Assembly (NCBI RefSeq): GCF_003205195.1
Contig: NZ_QJRY01000002.1
Coordinates: forward strand, 1 to 64,000
Length of the DNA stretch: 64,000 nucleotides
Reading direction: 5' to 3'
DNA from: Peteryoungia wuzhouensis
GTDB lineage: Bacteria; Pseudomonadota; Alphaproteobacteria; Rhizobiales; Rhizobiaceae
Numbering within the stretch: the stretch's first letter is position 1; each line of letters opens with the position of its first letter. Shown here piece by piece: positions 1 to 7,457 of this stretch. The notes beneath the pieces are model-generated. The model saw nothing but the letters and a program-made list of their open reading frames with translations, was not told the origin of the DNA and did not search any database. The position numbers and the translations under genes are program-made.

Positions 1-2
1 AA

Positions 3-149
3 GAGTTCAAGTCCTACGAGGACATAGCCTACACCAAGGGCTTCCTGATGGTCTCGTCGAGCCCGCTCACCCGCTCCTCGCACCATGCCGGCGATGACTT
101 CGCAAGGCTGAAGGCGGCGCGGGAGAAGCTTCAAGTCGTGCGCATCTAG
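3..149 (+). CDS. lipA: Lipoyl synthase, C-terminal end (partial)
   Basis: Only the last 48 codons are in the window; the gene enters from the left edge. The tail contains [20 protein letters not shown] followed by [10 protein letters not shown], which is the recognisable C-terminus of LipA. LipA is the radical-SAM enzyme that inserts sulfur into protein-bound octanoyl groups to make lipoyl cofactors for 2-oxoacid dehydrogenases. The stop TAG is at 147-149. In other Rhizobiaceae lipA is usually followed closely by the RatA/Coq10-type gene found here at 1357, so the higBA and kinase genes between them look like an insertion. The family call is from memory of the motif; the catalytic domain is outside the window. 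Confidence 0.9.
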   Translation, partial: EFKSYEDIAYTKGFLMVSSSPLTRSSHHAGDDFARLKAAREKLQVVRI

Positions 150-160
150 GCCTCGGCTCT

Positions 161-207
161 GTCAGTTTGGGTGAAATCATGATATGAGATTTCAAGGACA
201 AACTGAC
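161..207. promoter_or_regulatory. Large nested inverted repeat over the higB start
   Basis: GTCAGTTTG (161-169) is the exact complement of CAAACTGAC (199-207). Inside it, TGAAATC (172-178) is the exact complement of GATTTCA (188-194). The 9-nt loop is ATGATATGA, which holds the higB ATG and the in-frame TGA that follows. In RNA this would put the likely Shine-Dalgarno stretch (GGGTG, about 168-172) in the stem and the start codon in the loop. It could be a HigA/HigBA operator, a translational hairpin, or the lipA terminator, although no T-run follows directly. The symmetry is seen; the role is inferred. Confidence 0.6.
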
Positions 208-460
208 GGAACAACTTTTCAGAACGTCGGCGGTTCGCGGTTTCCCGCCAGACGTGGTCGAGCGTGCAAGACGAAAGCTGATGGCATTGCATGCGGCTAA
301 CGTTCTCGCAGATATGCGTGTGCCGCCAAGCAATCGACTGGAAGCGCTGAAGGGCAACCGGGAAGGCCAGTATTCGATCCGCATCAATGATCAGTGGCGG
401 ATCTGTTTCCGTTGGGTTGACGGGGATGCTTTCGACGTCGAAGTCTGTGACTATCACTGA
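179..460 (+). pseudogene. higB: HigB/RelE-type toxin with an in-frame stop at codon 3
   Basis: The frame from ATG 179 reads M-I-stop-D-F-K-D-K-L and then continues open for a full HigB-like protein of about 93 codons to TGA 458-460. The C-terminal part has the typical motifs NRLEALKGNREGQYSIRIND and QWRICFRW and ends in VCDYH, as in HigB mRNA-cleaving toxins of the RelE superfamily. Family members normally begin MI-x-(S/D)F, so TGA at 185-187 sits where an Arg/Lys codon is expected, as a single CGA to TGA change would give. Without it, the next starts in frame are CTG 203 and GTG 254; the latter gives about 68 residues without the first helix. The toxin is therefore probably inactive or expressed from a non-standard start. 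higA follows 8 nt later and is intact. Confidence 0.75.
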
Positions 461-468
461 GGTGTGAG

Positions 469-765
469 ATGCTGCATTTGCCTGAAGAGCCCATCCATCC
501 CGGTCGCGTCTTGTTCGACGACTTCATCGCGGACTTCGGGTTGGCGTGCGACACGGTGGCTACGGAGACCGGTATCCCTTTGCCTGCGCTGGAATCGCTG
601 GACAAGGGCGATGCCCATGTAACGGCGGAGATGGCGTTGCGGCTGGCGCGCTATTTCTCGACAAGTCCTGAATTTTGGCTGAATCTTCAGCGGACCTACG
701 ACCTTGCTCAGGCAAGCAAAACCGCGAAGGGTCTTGATCAGATCAGGCCCGTGGCCGCAGCTTGA
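469..765 (+). CDS. higA: HigA-type antitoxin, XRE family
   Basis: The product is 98 aa. It starts MLHLPEEPIHPGRVLFDDF, the classic HigA opening (HPGEVLxEEF), followed by a helix-turn-helix around residues 25-70 that includes AEMALRLARYFSTSPEFWL. HigA proteins bind and neutralise HigB and repress their own promoter through the XRE domain. It lies 8 nt downstream of the higB frame, in the toxin-first order typical of higBA loci. Length and motifs are complete, so the antitoxin looks functional even though the toxin frame carries an early stop. An intact antitoxin beside a broken toxin could persist as a regulator or as an anti-addiction gene; that is inference. Confidence 0.88.
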   Translation: MLHLPEEPIHPGRVLFDDFIADFGLACDTVATETGIPLPALESLDKGDAHVTAEMALRLARYFSTSPEFWLNLQRTYDLAQASKTAKGLDQIRPVAAA

Positions 766-777
766 CGGTTGCTCCGA

Positions 778-1347
778 ATGTTGGAGATCCCGCTCGGAAA
801 AGATGCCGCTATCCAATTGCGTGCCGCTCGCCGCATCTGCGTCATAGGCTCCTCAGGCGCCGGAAAGAGTACGTATTCCCAGCGCCTCTCATCCTCGCTC
901 AATCTCACTTACGTTTCGCTGGACAGGGATGTGCGCTGGCTGCCCGGTTGGCAGGAGCGGAGCCGAGAAGAGCAGCGTGAACGCTTGAGTGCCTTGGTTG
1001 CCGACGAGGCCTGGGTCATAGACGGCAGTGGTTCGTCGTCCTTTGATATAAGGCTGCCGCGCACCGATCTTATTGTGTGGCTGCGCCTTTCCAGGTGGAA
1101 ATGCCTTCTGGACGTTGCGAAAAGAGTGGCGCGTTACAAAGGTACAGTCAGACCGGATATGGCCGAAGGTTGCCCTGAACCTTTGCCCGACCGCGAATTC
1201 CTTTCCTACATCTGGAACTTCGAACGCCGATTTTCCCCTAGGATCATCCAGGAGATCGAGCGTCACGGCCCGTCCGTACCCGTGATAACCCTGAAATCCT
1301 ATGGCGAAATGGCGCAGCTGCTTGATCTTGCTGGCATCCGCGATTAA
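778..1347 (+). CDS. P-loop nucleoside/adenylate kinase-like protein
   Basis: The product is 189 aa from ATG 778; TTG 769 is an alternative three codons upstream. A Walker A motif GSSGAGKST lies near residues 27-35, and an Asp-Arg pair in SLDRDVRWLPGW follows the first strand, as in the FlaR/adenylate-kinase-like ATPases annotated in many bacteria. The middle has VIDGSGSSSFDIRLPRTDLI, resembling the substrate-lid region of small kinases. The substrate is unknown. No clear Shine-Dalgarno precedes ATG 778. The gene sits 12 nt after higA and 9 nt before the RatA-like gene, so all may be co-transcribed. It is probably part of the material inserted between lipA and ratA. Confidence 0.7.
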   Translation: MLEIPLGKDAAIQLRAARRICVIGSSGAGKSTYSQRLSSSLNLTYVSLDRDVRWLPGWQERSREEQRERLSALVADEAWVIDGSGSSSFDIRLPRTDLIVWLRLSRWKCLLDVAKRVARYKGTVRPDMAEGCPEPLPDREFLSYIWNFERRFSPRIIQEIERHGPSVPVITLKSYGEMAQLLDLAGIRD

Positions 1348-1356
1348 GTGCGGATC

Positions 1357-1809
1357 ATGCCTCAGTTCGAAACCCGCCGCCTCGTCAAGCACTCCCCCGA
1401 CCGTATGTACGCGCTGGTCGCAGACGTCGAGCGTTATCCCGAATTCCTGCCTCTTTGCGAGGCGCTGACCATCCGTTCTCGCCGCGAGCGCGAGGGCAAG
1501 GAGTTGCTGCTGGCCGACATGACGGTGGGTTACAAGGCGATCCGCGAGACCTTCACGACGCAGGTTCTGCTAACGCCCGCAGACCGGACGATCGATGTCA
1601 AATACATCGAAGGTCCCTTCAAGTATCTCGATAACCGTTGGCGCTTCGAAGAGGCCGGCGAGGGCGGTTGTGCCGTGCATTTCTACATCGATTACGAATT
1701 CAAGAACCGAATCCTCGGTGCGCTCATGGGCTCTATGTTCGACCGCGCCTTCCGCATGTTCTCGGAAGCCTTCGAGACGCGCGCCGACAAGATCTACGCC
1801 GGGGCCTGA
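1357..1809 (+). CDS. RatA/Coq10-like START-domain protein
   Basis: The product is 150 aa and starts MPQFETRRLVKHSPDRMYAL; GTG 1348 is a less likely start. It is a single polyketide-cyclase/START fold: VADVERYPEFLPLCEAL near residues 24-40 and the C-terminal helix MFDRAFRMFSEAFETRADKI. The family includes yeast Coq10, which binds ubiquinone and helps its delivery to respiratory complexes, and E. coli RatA. In alphaproteobacteria the Coq10-like lipid-chaperone role is more likely. It overlaps the 3' end of cinA, on the opposite strand, by 16 nt. In related genomes the gene usually follows lipA directly. Confidence 0.85.
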   Translation: MPQFETRRLVKHSPDRMYALVADVERYPEFLPLCEALTIRSRREREGKELLLADMTVGYKAIRETFTTQVLLTPADRTIDVKYIEGPFKYLDNRWRFEEAGEGGCAVHFYIDYEFKNRILGALMGSMFDRAFRMFSEAFETRADKIYAGA

Positions 1810-2300
1810 ACGGCGGCCGTCAGCATCTCAAGCGCTGTCTCGACCGTCGCAAGCCGGACCTGATCACGGCCGATCTCGCCGTAGCGCATCTCCCGGTGGT
1901 CGATGAGACCTGAGCGGGTCTTCAAGGCGAGATGAACGAGCCCAACCGGCTTCTCCACCGATCCACCGCCCGGTCCGGCGATGCCAGTCACGGCCACAGC
2001 GACCTCCGCATCCGAGCGCATCAGCGCCCCATGCGCCATCTGCAGCGCCGTCTCCTTCGAGACGGCACCGAAGACCTCCAGCGTCGTCGCTGAAACGCCG
2101 ATCAGATCCATCTTGGCCTGGTTCGTATAGGTGACGAAACCGCGGTCGACGACGGCCGACGAACCGGCGATCTCGGTCAGAGCGCCCGCAATCAGCCCAC
2201 CCGTGCAGGATTCTGCCGTCGCGAGCATCCAGCCAAGATCGCGGTAAGCCGCGATAATCGCGGCAGCCTGGTGCTCGATGTCAGCCGGATAAATGCCCAT
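1794..2300 (-). CDS. cinA: CinA C-terminal domain protein (NMN amidohydrolase, PncC type)
   Basis: The product is 168 aa, the length of stand-alone CinA C-terminal/PncC proteins. Motifs are ATAESCTGGLIAGALTEIAG (residues about 27-46), where Ser and the glycines form the active site, and AVTGIAGPGGGSVEKPVG. PncC deamidates nicotinamide mononucleotide to nicotinic acid mononucleotide, recycling NMN made by DNA ligase. The N-terminal molybdopterin-like domain of full-length CinA is absent, as is usual in rhizobia. The start ATG (2298-2300) overlaps the ispDF stop TAA (2300-2302), so it is translated from the ispDF mRNA. Confidence 0.9.
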   Translation of the reverse strand: MGIYPADIEHQAAAIIAAYRDLGWMLATAESCTGGLIAGALTEIAGSSAVVDRGFVTYTNQAKMDLIGVSATTLEVFGAVSKETALQMAHGALMRSDAEVAVAVTGIAGPGGGSVEKPVGLVHLALKTRSGLIDHREMRYGEIGRDQVRLATVETALEMLTAAVQAPA

Positions 2301-3508
2301 TACACGGCTCCCTGATAGACCACCGTTGCCGTCGCGATCGCAGCAATGCCTTCGCGTCTGCCAACGAAGCCGATCGTCTCATTCGTGGTCGCCTTCACCG
2401 AGCAACGATCAAGCGAGATGCCGAGGATCTCGGAGATCTTCTCCCGCATCGCCTGTCGATGCGGCCCGATCTTAGGTGCTTCGGCAATAAGCGAAATGTC
2501 TGCATTCATGATCGTGCCGCCCGCAGCGCGGACGACCTTGGCGGCATGCTCCAAAAAGATCCGCGATTCCGCGCCCTTCCACCGCATGTCCGAGGGTGGG
2601 AAATGGTCGCCAATATCGCCAGCACCGCACGTCGCAAGCAAAGCATCCGTCAGTGCATGTAGCGCAACATCGGCGTCCGAATGTCCCTTCAGCTTTTGGT
2701 CGTGCGGAATGAAGATACCGCAGAGCGTGACGCCATCACCTGCTTCCAGCTGGTGCACGTCGTAACCATTGCCGGTGCGAACGTCGGGCAGGGTGCCGCC
2801 TCTAAGTTTCTCGTCGGCCATGGTGATATCCCTTTGCACGGTCAGTTTGACATTGTCGATCGAGCCCTCGATCAGATGAACCGGGATGCCCGCCCATTCT
2901 GCGATGGAGGCGTCGTCGGTGAAGTCTGCCTCCAGTTCGCTTGCGGCTCGCTCGTGGGCGGCAAGGATCGTTTCGTAGTGAAAGCTCTGTGGGGTCTGCG
3001 CCGCAAAGAGATCCTTGCGCGAAACGGTGGCCGCGACGATCCCGGCGGCATCTGCGCGTTTGATCGTGTCGGCGACTGGAATGGCGGGCAGTATGGCGGA
3101 TTGGCCGCCGGTAAGTGCCGCTGCAATCCGCTCCAGGAGCCCGCGATCGACAAAGGGCCTGACGCCATCCTGGATCATGACATGGTCAATCGGGTGGCCG
3201 CGCAGGGCGCGCAAACCATTCAAGACCGAAGCCTGGCGCGTTGCGCCACCGTTGACTGCAATCAGCTTCTGTTTTTGCGGTAGATCCGCAATCGCCGCCT
3301 GCAGCAGTTCATGATCATCGGGGTGGACCACGACGACGGTGGGGCCGCTTCCGGGCCAGTCGAGGAAGGCCTTGAGTGTGTGCCAGATGACGGCTTTGCC
3401 GCCGATCCTCCGGTATTGCTTTGGTCCTTCTGCGGATGTGCCGGCGCGTTCGCCGCGGCCTGCGGCCACCACGACAATCCCGATTGTTCCGCTCAGCTCT
3501 TGCTCCAT
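2300..3508 (-). CDS. ispDF: Bifunctional IspD/IspF, isoprenoid (MEP) pathway
   Basis: The product is 402 aa from ATG 3508 ([10 protein letters not shown]); the frame is open to 3532. The N-terminal domain, residues about 1-235, is the CTP:2-C-methyl-D-erythritol-4-phosphate cytidylyltransferase, with [12 protein letters not shown] and [11 protein letters not shown]. The C-terminal domain from [11 protein letters not shown] (about 248) is the 2,4-cyclodiphosphate synthase, with metal-binding D-x-H in [21 protein letters not shown] and DIGDHFPP. The fusion covers two non-consecutive steps of isopentenyl diphosphate synthesis and is normal for many alphaproteobacteria. It is followed without a gap by cinA and is divergent from dusB, with 173 nt between them. 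Confidence 0.96.
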   Translation of the reverse strand: MEQELSGTIGIVVVAAGRGERAGTSAEGPKQYRRIGGKAVIWHTLKAFLDWPGSGPTVVVVHPDDHELLQAAIADLPQKQKLIAVNGGATRQASVLNGLRALRGHPIDHVMIQDGVRPFVDRGLLERIAAALTGGQSAILPAIPVADTIKRADAAGIVAATVSRKDLFAAQTPQSFHYETILAAHERAASELEADFTDDASIAEWAGIPVHLIEGSIDNVKLTVQRDITMADEKLRGGTLPDVRTGNGYDVHQLEAGDGVTLCGIFIPHDQKLKGHSDADVALHALTDALLATCGAGDIGDHFPPSDMRWKGAESRIFLEHAAKVVRAAGGTIMNADISLIAEAPKIGPHRQAMREKISEILGISLDRCSVKATTNETIGFVGRREGIAAIATATVVYQGAV

Positions 3509-3681
3509 CGCCCCGCCTGGTCCATGACACATTGTCTTCGCAACCGTGCTCTATCGGCTCGGCACCGGCTTTTCCAGCATTTGCACGATTTTTTATCGAT
3601 GCGTGAGCTTTGCCTCTTGGCAAGCCAGTGACGACTGTCTAAAAATAATGCAAATGCGTTCTTTGCCTGAAAGATAATCAT

Positions 3682-4683
3682 TTGATTTCCGTTGCGTTGG
3701 ACACGCCCTTCAGCATTGGCACGGTTCCGGTTCGGAACCGTGTGGTGCTCGCGCCGATGTCTGGCGTGACCGATCTGCCGTTCCGCCAGCTGGCCTTTCG
3801 CTTCGGTGCCGGGCTGGTGGTGACCGAAATGGTGGCAAGCCGCGAACTCGTCTTCAACGCCGCCGAGAGCTGGTCGCGCCTCAAGGGCGCCGGCCTGACG
3901 CCGCATATGGTCCAGCTGGCTGGACGCGAGGCAAGATGGCTTGCGGAAGCAGCGATCATTGCCGAGGCGAATGGTGCGGACGTCATCGACATCAACATGG
4001 GCTGCCCGGCCAAGAAGGTGATTGGTGGCTATGCCGGCTCCGCTCTGATGCGCGAGCCGGATCATGCCCTGTCCCTGATCGAAGCGACGGTGAAGGCGGT
4101 GAAGATCCCCGTCACGGTCAAGATGCGTCTCGGCTGGGACGAAACGTCGATCAACGCGCCAGACATCGCCGCCCGGGCCGAAGCCGCCGGAGTTCAACTG
4201 ATCACGATCCACGGCCGCACCCGCATGCAGTTTTACGAGGGGCGCGCCGACTGGGATGCGATATCGGCGGTCCGCGAGGCGATCCGCATCCCCCTGATTG
4301 CCAATGGCGATGTCGAGACGATCGATGATGCGCATGAGATCCTGCGCCGATCCGGCGCTGACGCGGTGATGGTTGGACGCAGTTGTCAGGGAAGGCCATG
4401 GCATGCCGGCGTGCTCGCTGGACATTCGGGCCCGCAAGCCGCCGAAATTCCCGGACTTGTTATCGAACATTACCGCATGATGCTGGAGCATTACGGTGCC
4501 GAGGTCGGCGTTCGGCACGCCCGCAAGCATCTCGGCTGGTATCTCGACCGCCACGCTCCGGAACTCGCGAGCGATGCCAAGGCGGCAATCATGACATCGA
4601 AGGACACGGGCTTCGTCGTCGAGGCTCTGGAGCGCGCGCTCTCGGGCAACGGCGGCGCCGGCGCCAGACAGGAGGCCGCATGA
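3682..4683 (+). CDS. dusB: tRNA-dihydrouridine synthase DusB (NifR3)
   Basis: The product is 333 aa from TTG 3682 ([13 protein letters not shown]); no ATG lies at this place. It is a TIM-barrel flavoenzyme with [13 protein letters not shown] near residue 24, the catalytic NMGCPAKKV (Cys about 110), VKMRLGWD and [10 protein letters not shown]. Dus enzymes reduce uridines in the tRNA D-loop with FMN and NADPH. This is the old nifR3, first gene of the nifR3-ntrB-ntrC operon conserved in alphaproteobacteria. Its last codons overlap the ntrB start (ATGA at 4680-4683), so translation is coupled. The TTG start may keep expression low. Confidence 0.95.
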   Translation: MISVALDTPFSIGTVPVRNRVVLAPMSGVTDLPFRQLAFRFGAGLVVTEMVASRELVFNAAESWSRLKGAGLTPHMVQLAGREARWLAEAAIIAEANGADVIDINMGCPAKKVIGGYAGSALMREPDHALSLIEATVKAVKIPVTVKMRLGWDETSINAPDIAARAEAAGVQLITIHGRTRMQFYEGRADWDAISAVREAIRIPLIANGDVETIDDAHEILRRSGADAVMVGRSCQGRPWHAGVLAGHSGPQAAEIPGLVIEHYRMMLEHYGAEVGVRHARKHLGWYLDRHAPELASDAKAAIMTSKDTGFVVEALERALSGNGGAGARQEAA

Positions 4684-5819
4684 CGGCGAACGACAACGCG
4701 AGCGGCAACGGCCTCGCCATGGCCGTGCTGAACGCCATTCAGAACCCGGTGGTGATGGTGGATGCGAACGGCCATATCGCCTTTGCCAATTGGGAGGCGG
4801 AAGCCTTCTTCGGCGCGAGTGCGGCCCATCTGGCGCGTTACCGCCTCTCCACCTTCATCCCTTTTGGAAGCCCGCTACTGTCGCTGATCGAGCAGGTGCG
4901 AGAACGTCGCGCTCCGGTCAACGAATACCGTGTCGATCTATCGTCGCCGCGACTCGGCCAGGAAAAGCTGGTCGATCTCTACGTTGCGCCGGTTCTCGGC
5001 CAGCCGGGCAATGTGGTTGTCGTGTTCCAGGAACGCTCGATGGCCGACAAGATCGACCGCCAGCTCACCCATCGGGCCGCTGCACGGTCGGTCACCGGTC
5101 TTGCCTCCATGCTGGCGCACGAAATCAAGAACCCTTTGTCTGGGATCAGGGGTGCGGCCCAATTGCTTGAGACAGCCGTGACCGACGAAGACAGGGCCCT
5201 GACCCGCCTGATCTGCGACGAGACCGATCGCATCGTCTCTCTGGTCGACCGCATGGAGGTCTTTTCCGACGAGCGGCCGGTCGATCGCCAGTCCATCAAC
5301 ATCCACTCGGTTCTCGACCAGGTGAAGGCCGTCGCCAAGGCGGGTTTTGCCCGCAATATCCGCATCACCGAGAACTACGACCCCTCGCTGCCGCCGGTCT
5401 TTGCCAACCGGGACCAGCTGGTGCAGGTCTTCCTCAATCTCGTCAAGAACGCCTCCGAAGCAATCGGTGAGCGCTCGGATGGCGAGATCCAGCTGACCAC
5501 GGCATACCGCCCGGGCATTCGTCTGTCGGTGGCCGGTTCGCGGGAGAAGATCTCGCTGCCGCTCGAATTCTGCGTCCATGACAATGGCCCGGGCGTGCCC
5601 TCCGATCTCCTGCCGCATCTCTTCGATCCCTTCATCACGACGAAGACGAACGGTTCCGGCCTCGGCCTTGCCTTGGTCGCCAAGATCATCGGCGGCCATG
5701 GTGGCATCGTCGAATGCGACAGCCAGGCCAGCCGCACCACATTCCGGGTCCTCATGCCCATGTCGAAAGAGACGGCGCTCGACGACGCGCCCCTTGCCAA
5801 ATCCTCGGGAACGAACTGA
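4680..5819 (+). CDS. ntrB: Nitrogen regulation sensor histidine kinase NtrB
   Basis: The product is 379 aa. ATG 4680 overlaps the dusB stop and has AGGAGG just upstream, so the longer upstream frame is not used. It is cytoplasmic, with no membrane segment. A PAS domain (residues about 15-115, [19 protein letters not shown]) is followed by the H-box [16 protein letters not shown] with His147, the N-box [13 protein letters not shown], and the G boxes HDNGPGVP and [10 protein letters not shown]. NtrB phosphorylates NtrC under nitrogen limitation, and the PII protein GlnB (encoded at 57.1-57.5 kb here) switches it to a phosphatase. It overlaps ntrC by one base (TGATG). Confidence 0.97.
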   Translation: MTANDNASGNGLAMAVLNAIQNPVVMVDANGHIAFANWEAEAFFGASAAHLARYRLSTFIPFGSPLLSLIEQVRERRAPVNEYRVDLSSPRLGQEKLVDLYVAPVLGQPGNVVVVFQERSMADKIDRQLTHRAAARSVTGLASMLAHEIKNPLSGIRGAAQLLETAVTDEDRALTRLICDETDRIVSLVDRMEVFSDERPVDRQSINIHSVLDQVKAVAKAGFARNIRITENYDPSLPPVFANRDQLVQVFLNLVKNASEAIGERSDGEIQLTTAYRPGIRLSVAGSREKISLPLEFCVHDNGPGVPSDLLPHLFDPFITTKTNGSGLGLALVAKIIGGHGGIVECDSQASRTTFRVLMPMSKETALDDAPLAKSSGTN

Positions 5820-7270
5820 TGACAGCCACGATCCTTGTTGCAGACGACGACGCTGCGATCCGCACGGTCTTGAACCAGGCGCTGAGCCGCGCAGGTTACG
5901 ATGTCAGGATCACCTCCAATGCTGCCACGTTGTGGCGCTGGATTTCGGCGGGCGAGGGCGATCTCGTTGTCACTGACGTTGTGATGCCGGATGAAAACGC
6001 CTTCGACCTTCTGCCGCGCATCAAGAAGGCGCGCCCGGATCTGCCGGTCCTCGTCATGAGCGCCCAGAACACCTTCATGACCGCCATCAAGGCCTCGGAA
6101 AAGGGAGCTTACGACTACCTGCCTAAGCCCTTCGACCTGACGGAACTGATTGCCATCATTGGCCGCGCGCTCTCCGAGCCGAAGAAGCGTCCGGCCCGCC
6201 TCGACGACGACATGCAGGACGGCATGCCGCTGGTCGGCCGCTCGGCCGCCATGCAGGAAATCTACCGCGTTCTCGCCCGCCTGATGCAGACGGACCTGAC
6301 GCTGATGATCACCGGCGAGTCGGGGACAGGCAAGGAATTGGTCGCCAAGGCGCTGCACGACTACGGCAAGCGGCGGAACGGTCCCTTCGTCGCCATCAAC
6401 ATGGCCGCCATTCCGCGCGACCTGATCGAATCGGAACTGTTCGGTCACGAGAAGGGCGCCTTCACCGGCGCGCAGAACCGCTCGACCGGCCGATTCGAAC
6501 AGGCGGAAGGTGGAACGCTCTTTCTCGATGAAATCGGTGATATGCCGATGGATGCCCAGACCCGTCTTCTCCGTGTCCTGCAGCAGGGCGAGTATACGAC
6601 CGTTGGCGGACGCACCCCGATCCGCACCGATGTTCGGATCGTCGCGGCGACCAACAAGGATCTCAAGCAGTCGATCAACCAGGGCCTGTTCCGCGAAGAC
6701 TTGTATTACCGCCTGAACGTCGTGCCGCTCCGCCTGCCGCCGCTGCGCGATCGCGCCGAAGATATCCCGGATCTCGTCCGTCACTTCATCCAGCAGGGCG
6801 AGAAGGAAGGCCTGGACGCCAAGCGTTTCGACCAGGAAGCGCTGGAAGTGATGAAATCCTATGCCTGGCCGGGCAATGTCCGCGAATTGGAGAACGTGGT
6901 GCGCCGCCTGATGGCGCTGTATCCCCAAGACGTGATCGCCCGCGAAGTGGTCGAACAGGAACTGCGCGCGGATATTTCCGACAGCCCGATCGCCAAGGTC
7001 GGCGTGGCAAGCGGCACGATGACCATCTCCCAGGCGGTTGAAGAAAACATGCGCACCTATTTCGCCTCCTTCGGTGAAGCGCTTCCGCCATCGGGCCTCT
7101 ATGACCGCGTTCTGACGGAGATGGAATACCCGCTGATTCTCGCGGCCCTGACGGCCACGCGTGGTAACCAGATCAAGGCTGCAGATCTCCTTGGTCTCAA
7201 TCGCAACACGCTGCGCAAGAAGATCCGGGAACTCGGTGTCTCCGTCTATCGCAGTTCCCGTTCGGCTTGA
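5819..7270 (+). CDS. ntrC: Nitrogen regulator NtrC, sigma-54 activator
   Basis: The product is 483 aa. Its receiver domain carries phospho-acceptor Asp53 (VVTDVVMPD). The AAA+ domain has Walker A GESGTGKE at residues 166-173, a complete sigma-54 contact loop GAFTGA at 213-218, and Walker [15 protein letters not shown]-terminal Fis-type helix-turn-helix includes [16 protein letters not shown]. Phospho-NtrC binds enhancers and drives sigma-54 promoters such as those of glnB, glnII, amtB and nitrate assimilation genes. ATG 5819 overlaps the ntrB stop. A hairpin with a T-run follows at 7295-7345. Confidence 0.97.
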   Translation: MTATILVADDDAAIRTVLNQALSRAGYDVRITSNAATLWRWISAGEGDLVVTDVVMPDENAFDLLPRIKKARPDLPVLVMSAQNTFMTAIKASEKGAYDYLPKPFDLTELIAIIGRALSEPKKRPARLDDDMQDGMPLVGRSAAMQEIYRVLARLMQTDLTLMITGESGTGKELVAKALHDYGKRRNGPFVAINMAAIPRDLIESELFGHEKGAFTGAQNRSTGRFEQAEGGTLFLDEIGDMPMDAQTRLLRVLQQGEYTTVGGRTPIRTDVRIVAATNKDLKQSINQGLFREDLYYRLNVVPLRLPPLRDRAEDIPDLVRHFIQQGEKEGLDAKRFDQEALEVMKSYAWPGNVRELENVVRRLMALYPQDVIAREVVEQELRADISDSPIAKVGVASGTMTISQAVEENMRTYFASFGEALPPSGLYDRVLTEMEYPLILAALTATRGNQIKAADLLGLNRNTLRKKIRELGVSVYRSSRSA

Positions 7271-7294
7271 CATCAGGCAAAGCTCCGTTGCAAT

Positions 7295-7345
7295 TTCGCC
7301 ACATTGCGTTGCTCAAAAGCCACGTGATGTGGCGAACTGCTTTTT
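7295..7345 (+). terminator. Probable terminator of dusB-ntrB-ntrC
   Basis: TTCGCCACAT (7295-7304) and ATGTGGCGAA (7327-7336) form a perfect 10-bp stem, followed after CTGC by TTTTT (7341-7345). The 22-nt loop is long for an intrinsic terminator. The position, 25 nt after the ntrC stop and before the ntrYX promoter region, fits. The rest of 7346-7457 would hold the ntrY promoter; no clear -35/-10 or -24/-12 element was recognised there. Confidence 0.55.
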
Positions 7346-7457
7346 ATGTCAGGGCGCTGACCTCTGTCGGAAACTGTCCGCAGAGCAGGAAATACCGATC
7401 CGGCCCCGTTGCCGGTCGTGAAGATGAGATCCGTTCCGGCGGATCCGGGGGAATTGA

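Noticed and set aside
4383-4679. Long N-terminal extension of NtrB
   Set aside because: It overlaps dusB in another frame and does not resemble NtrB; ATG 4680 has AGGAGG and the usual ATGA coupling.
5375-7273. 632-codon minus-strand frame opposite ntrB/ntrC
   Set aside because: Shadow of two well-identified genes; composition is Asp/Arg/Val-rich as expected for antisense of GC-rich coding DNA.
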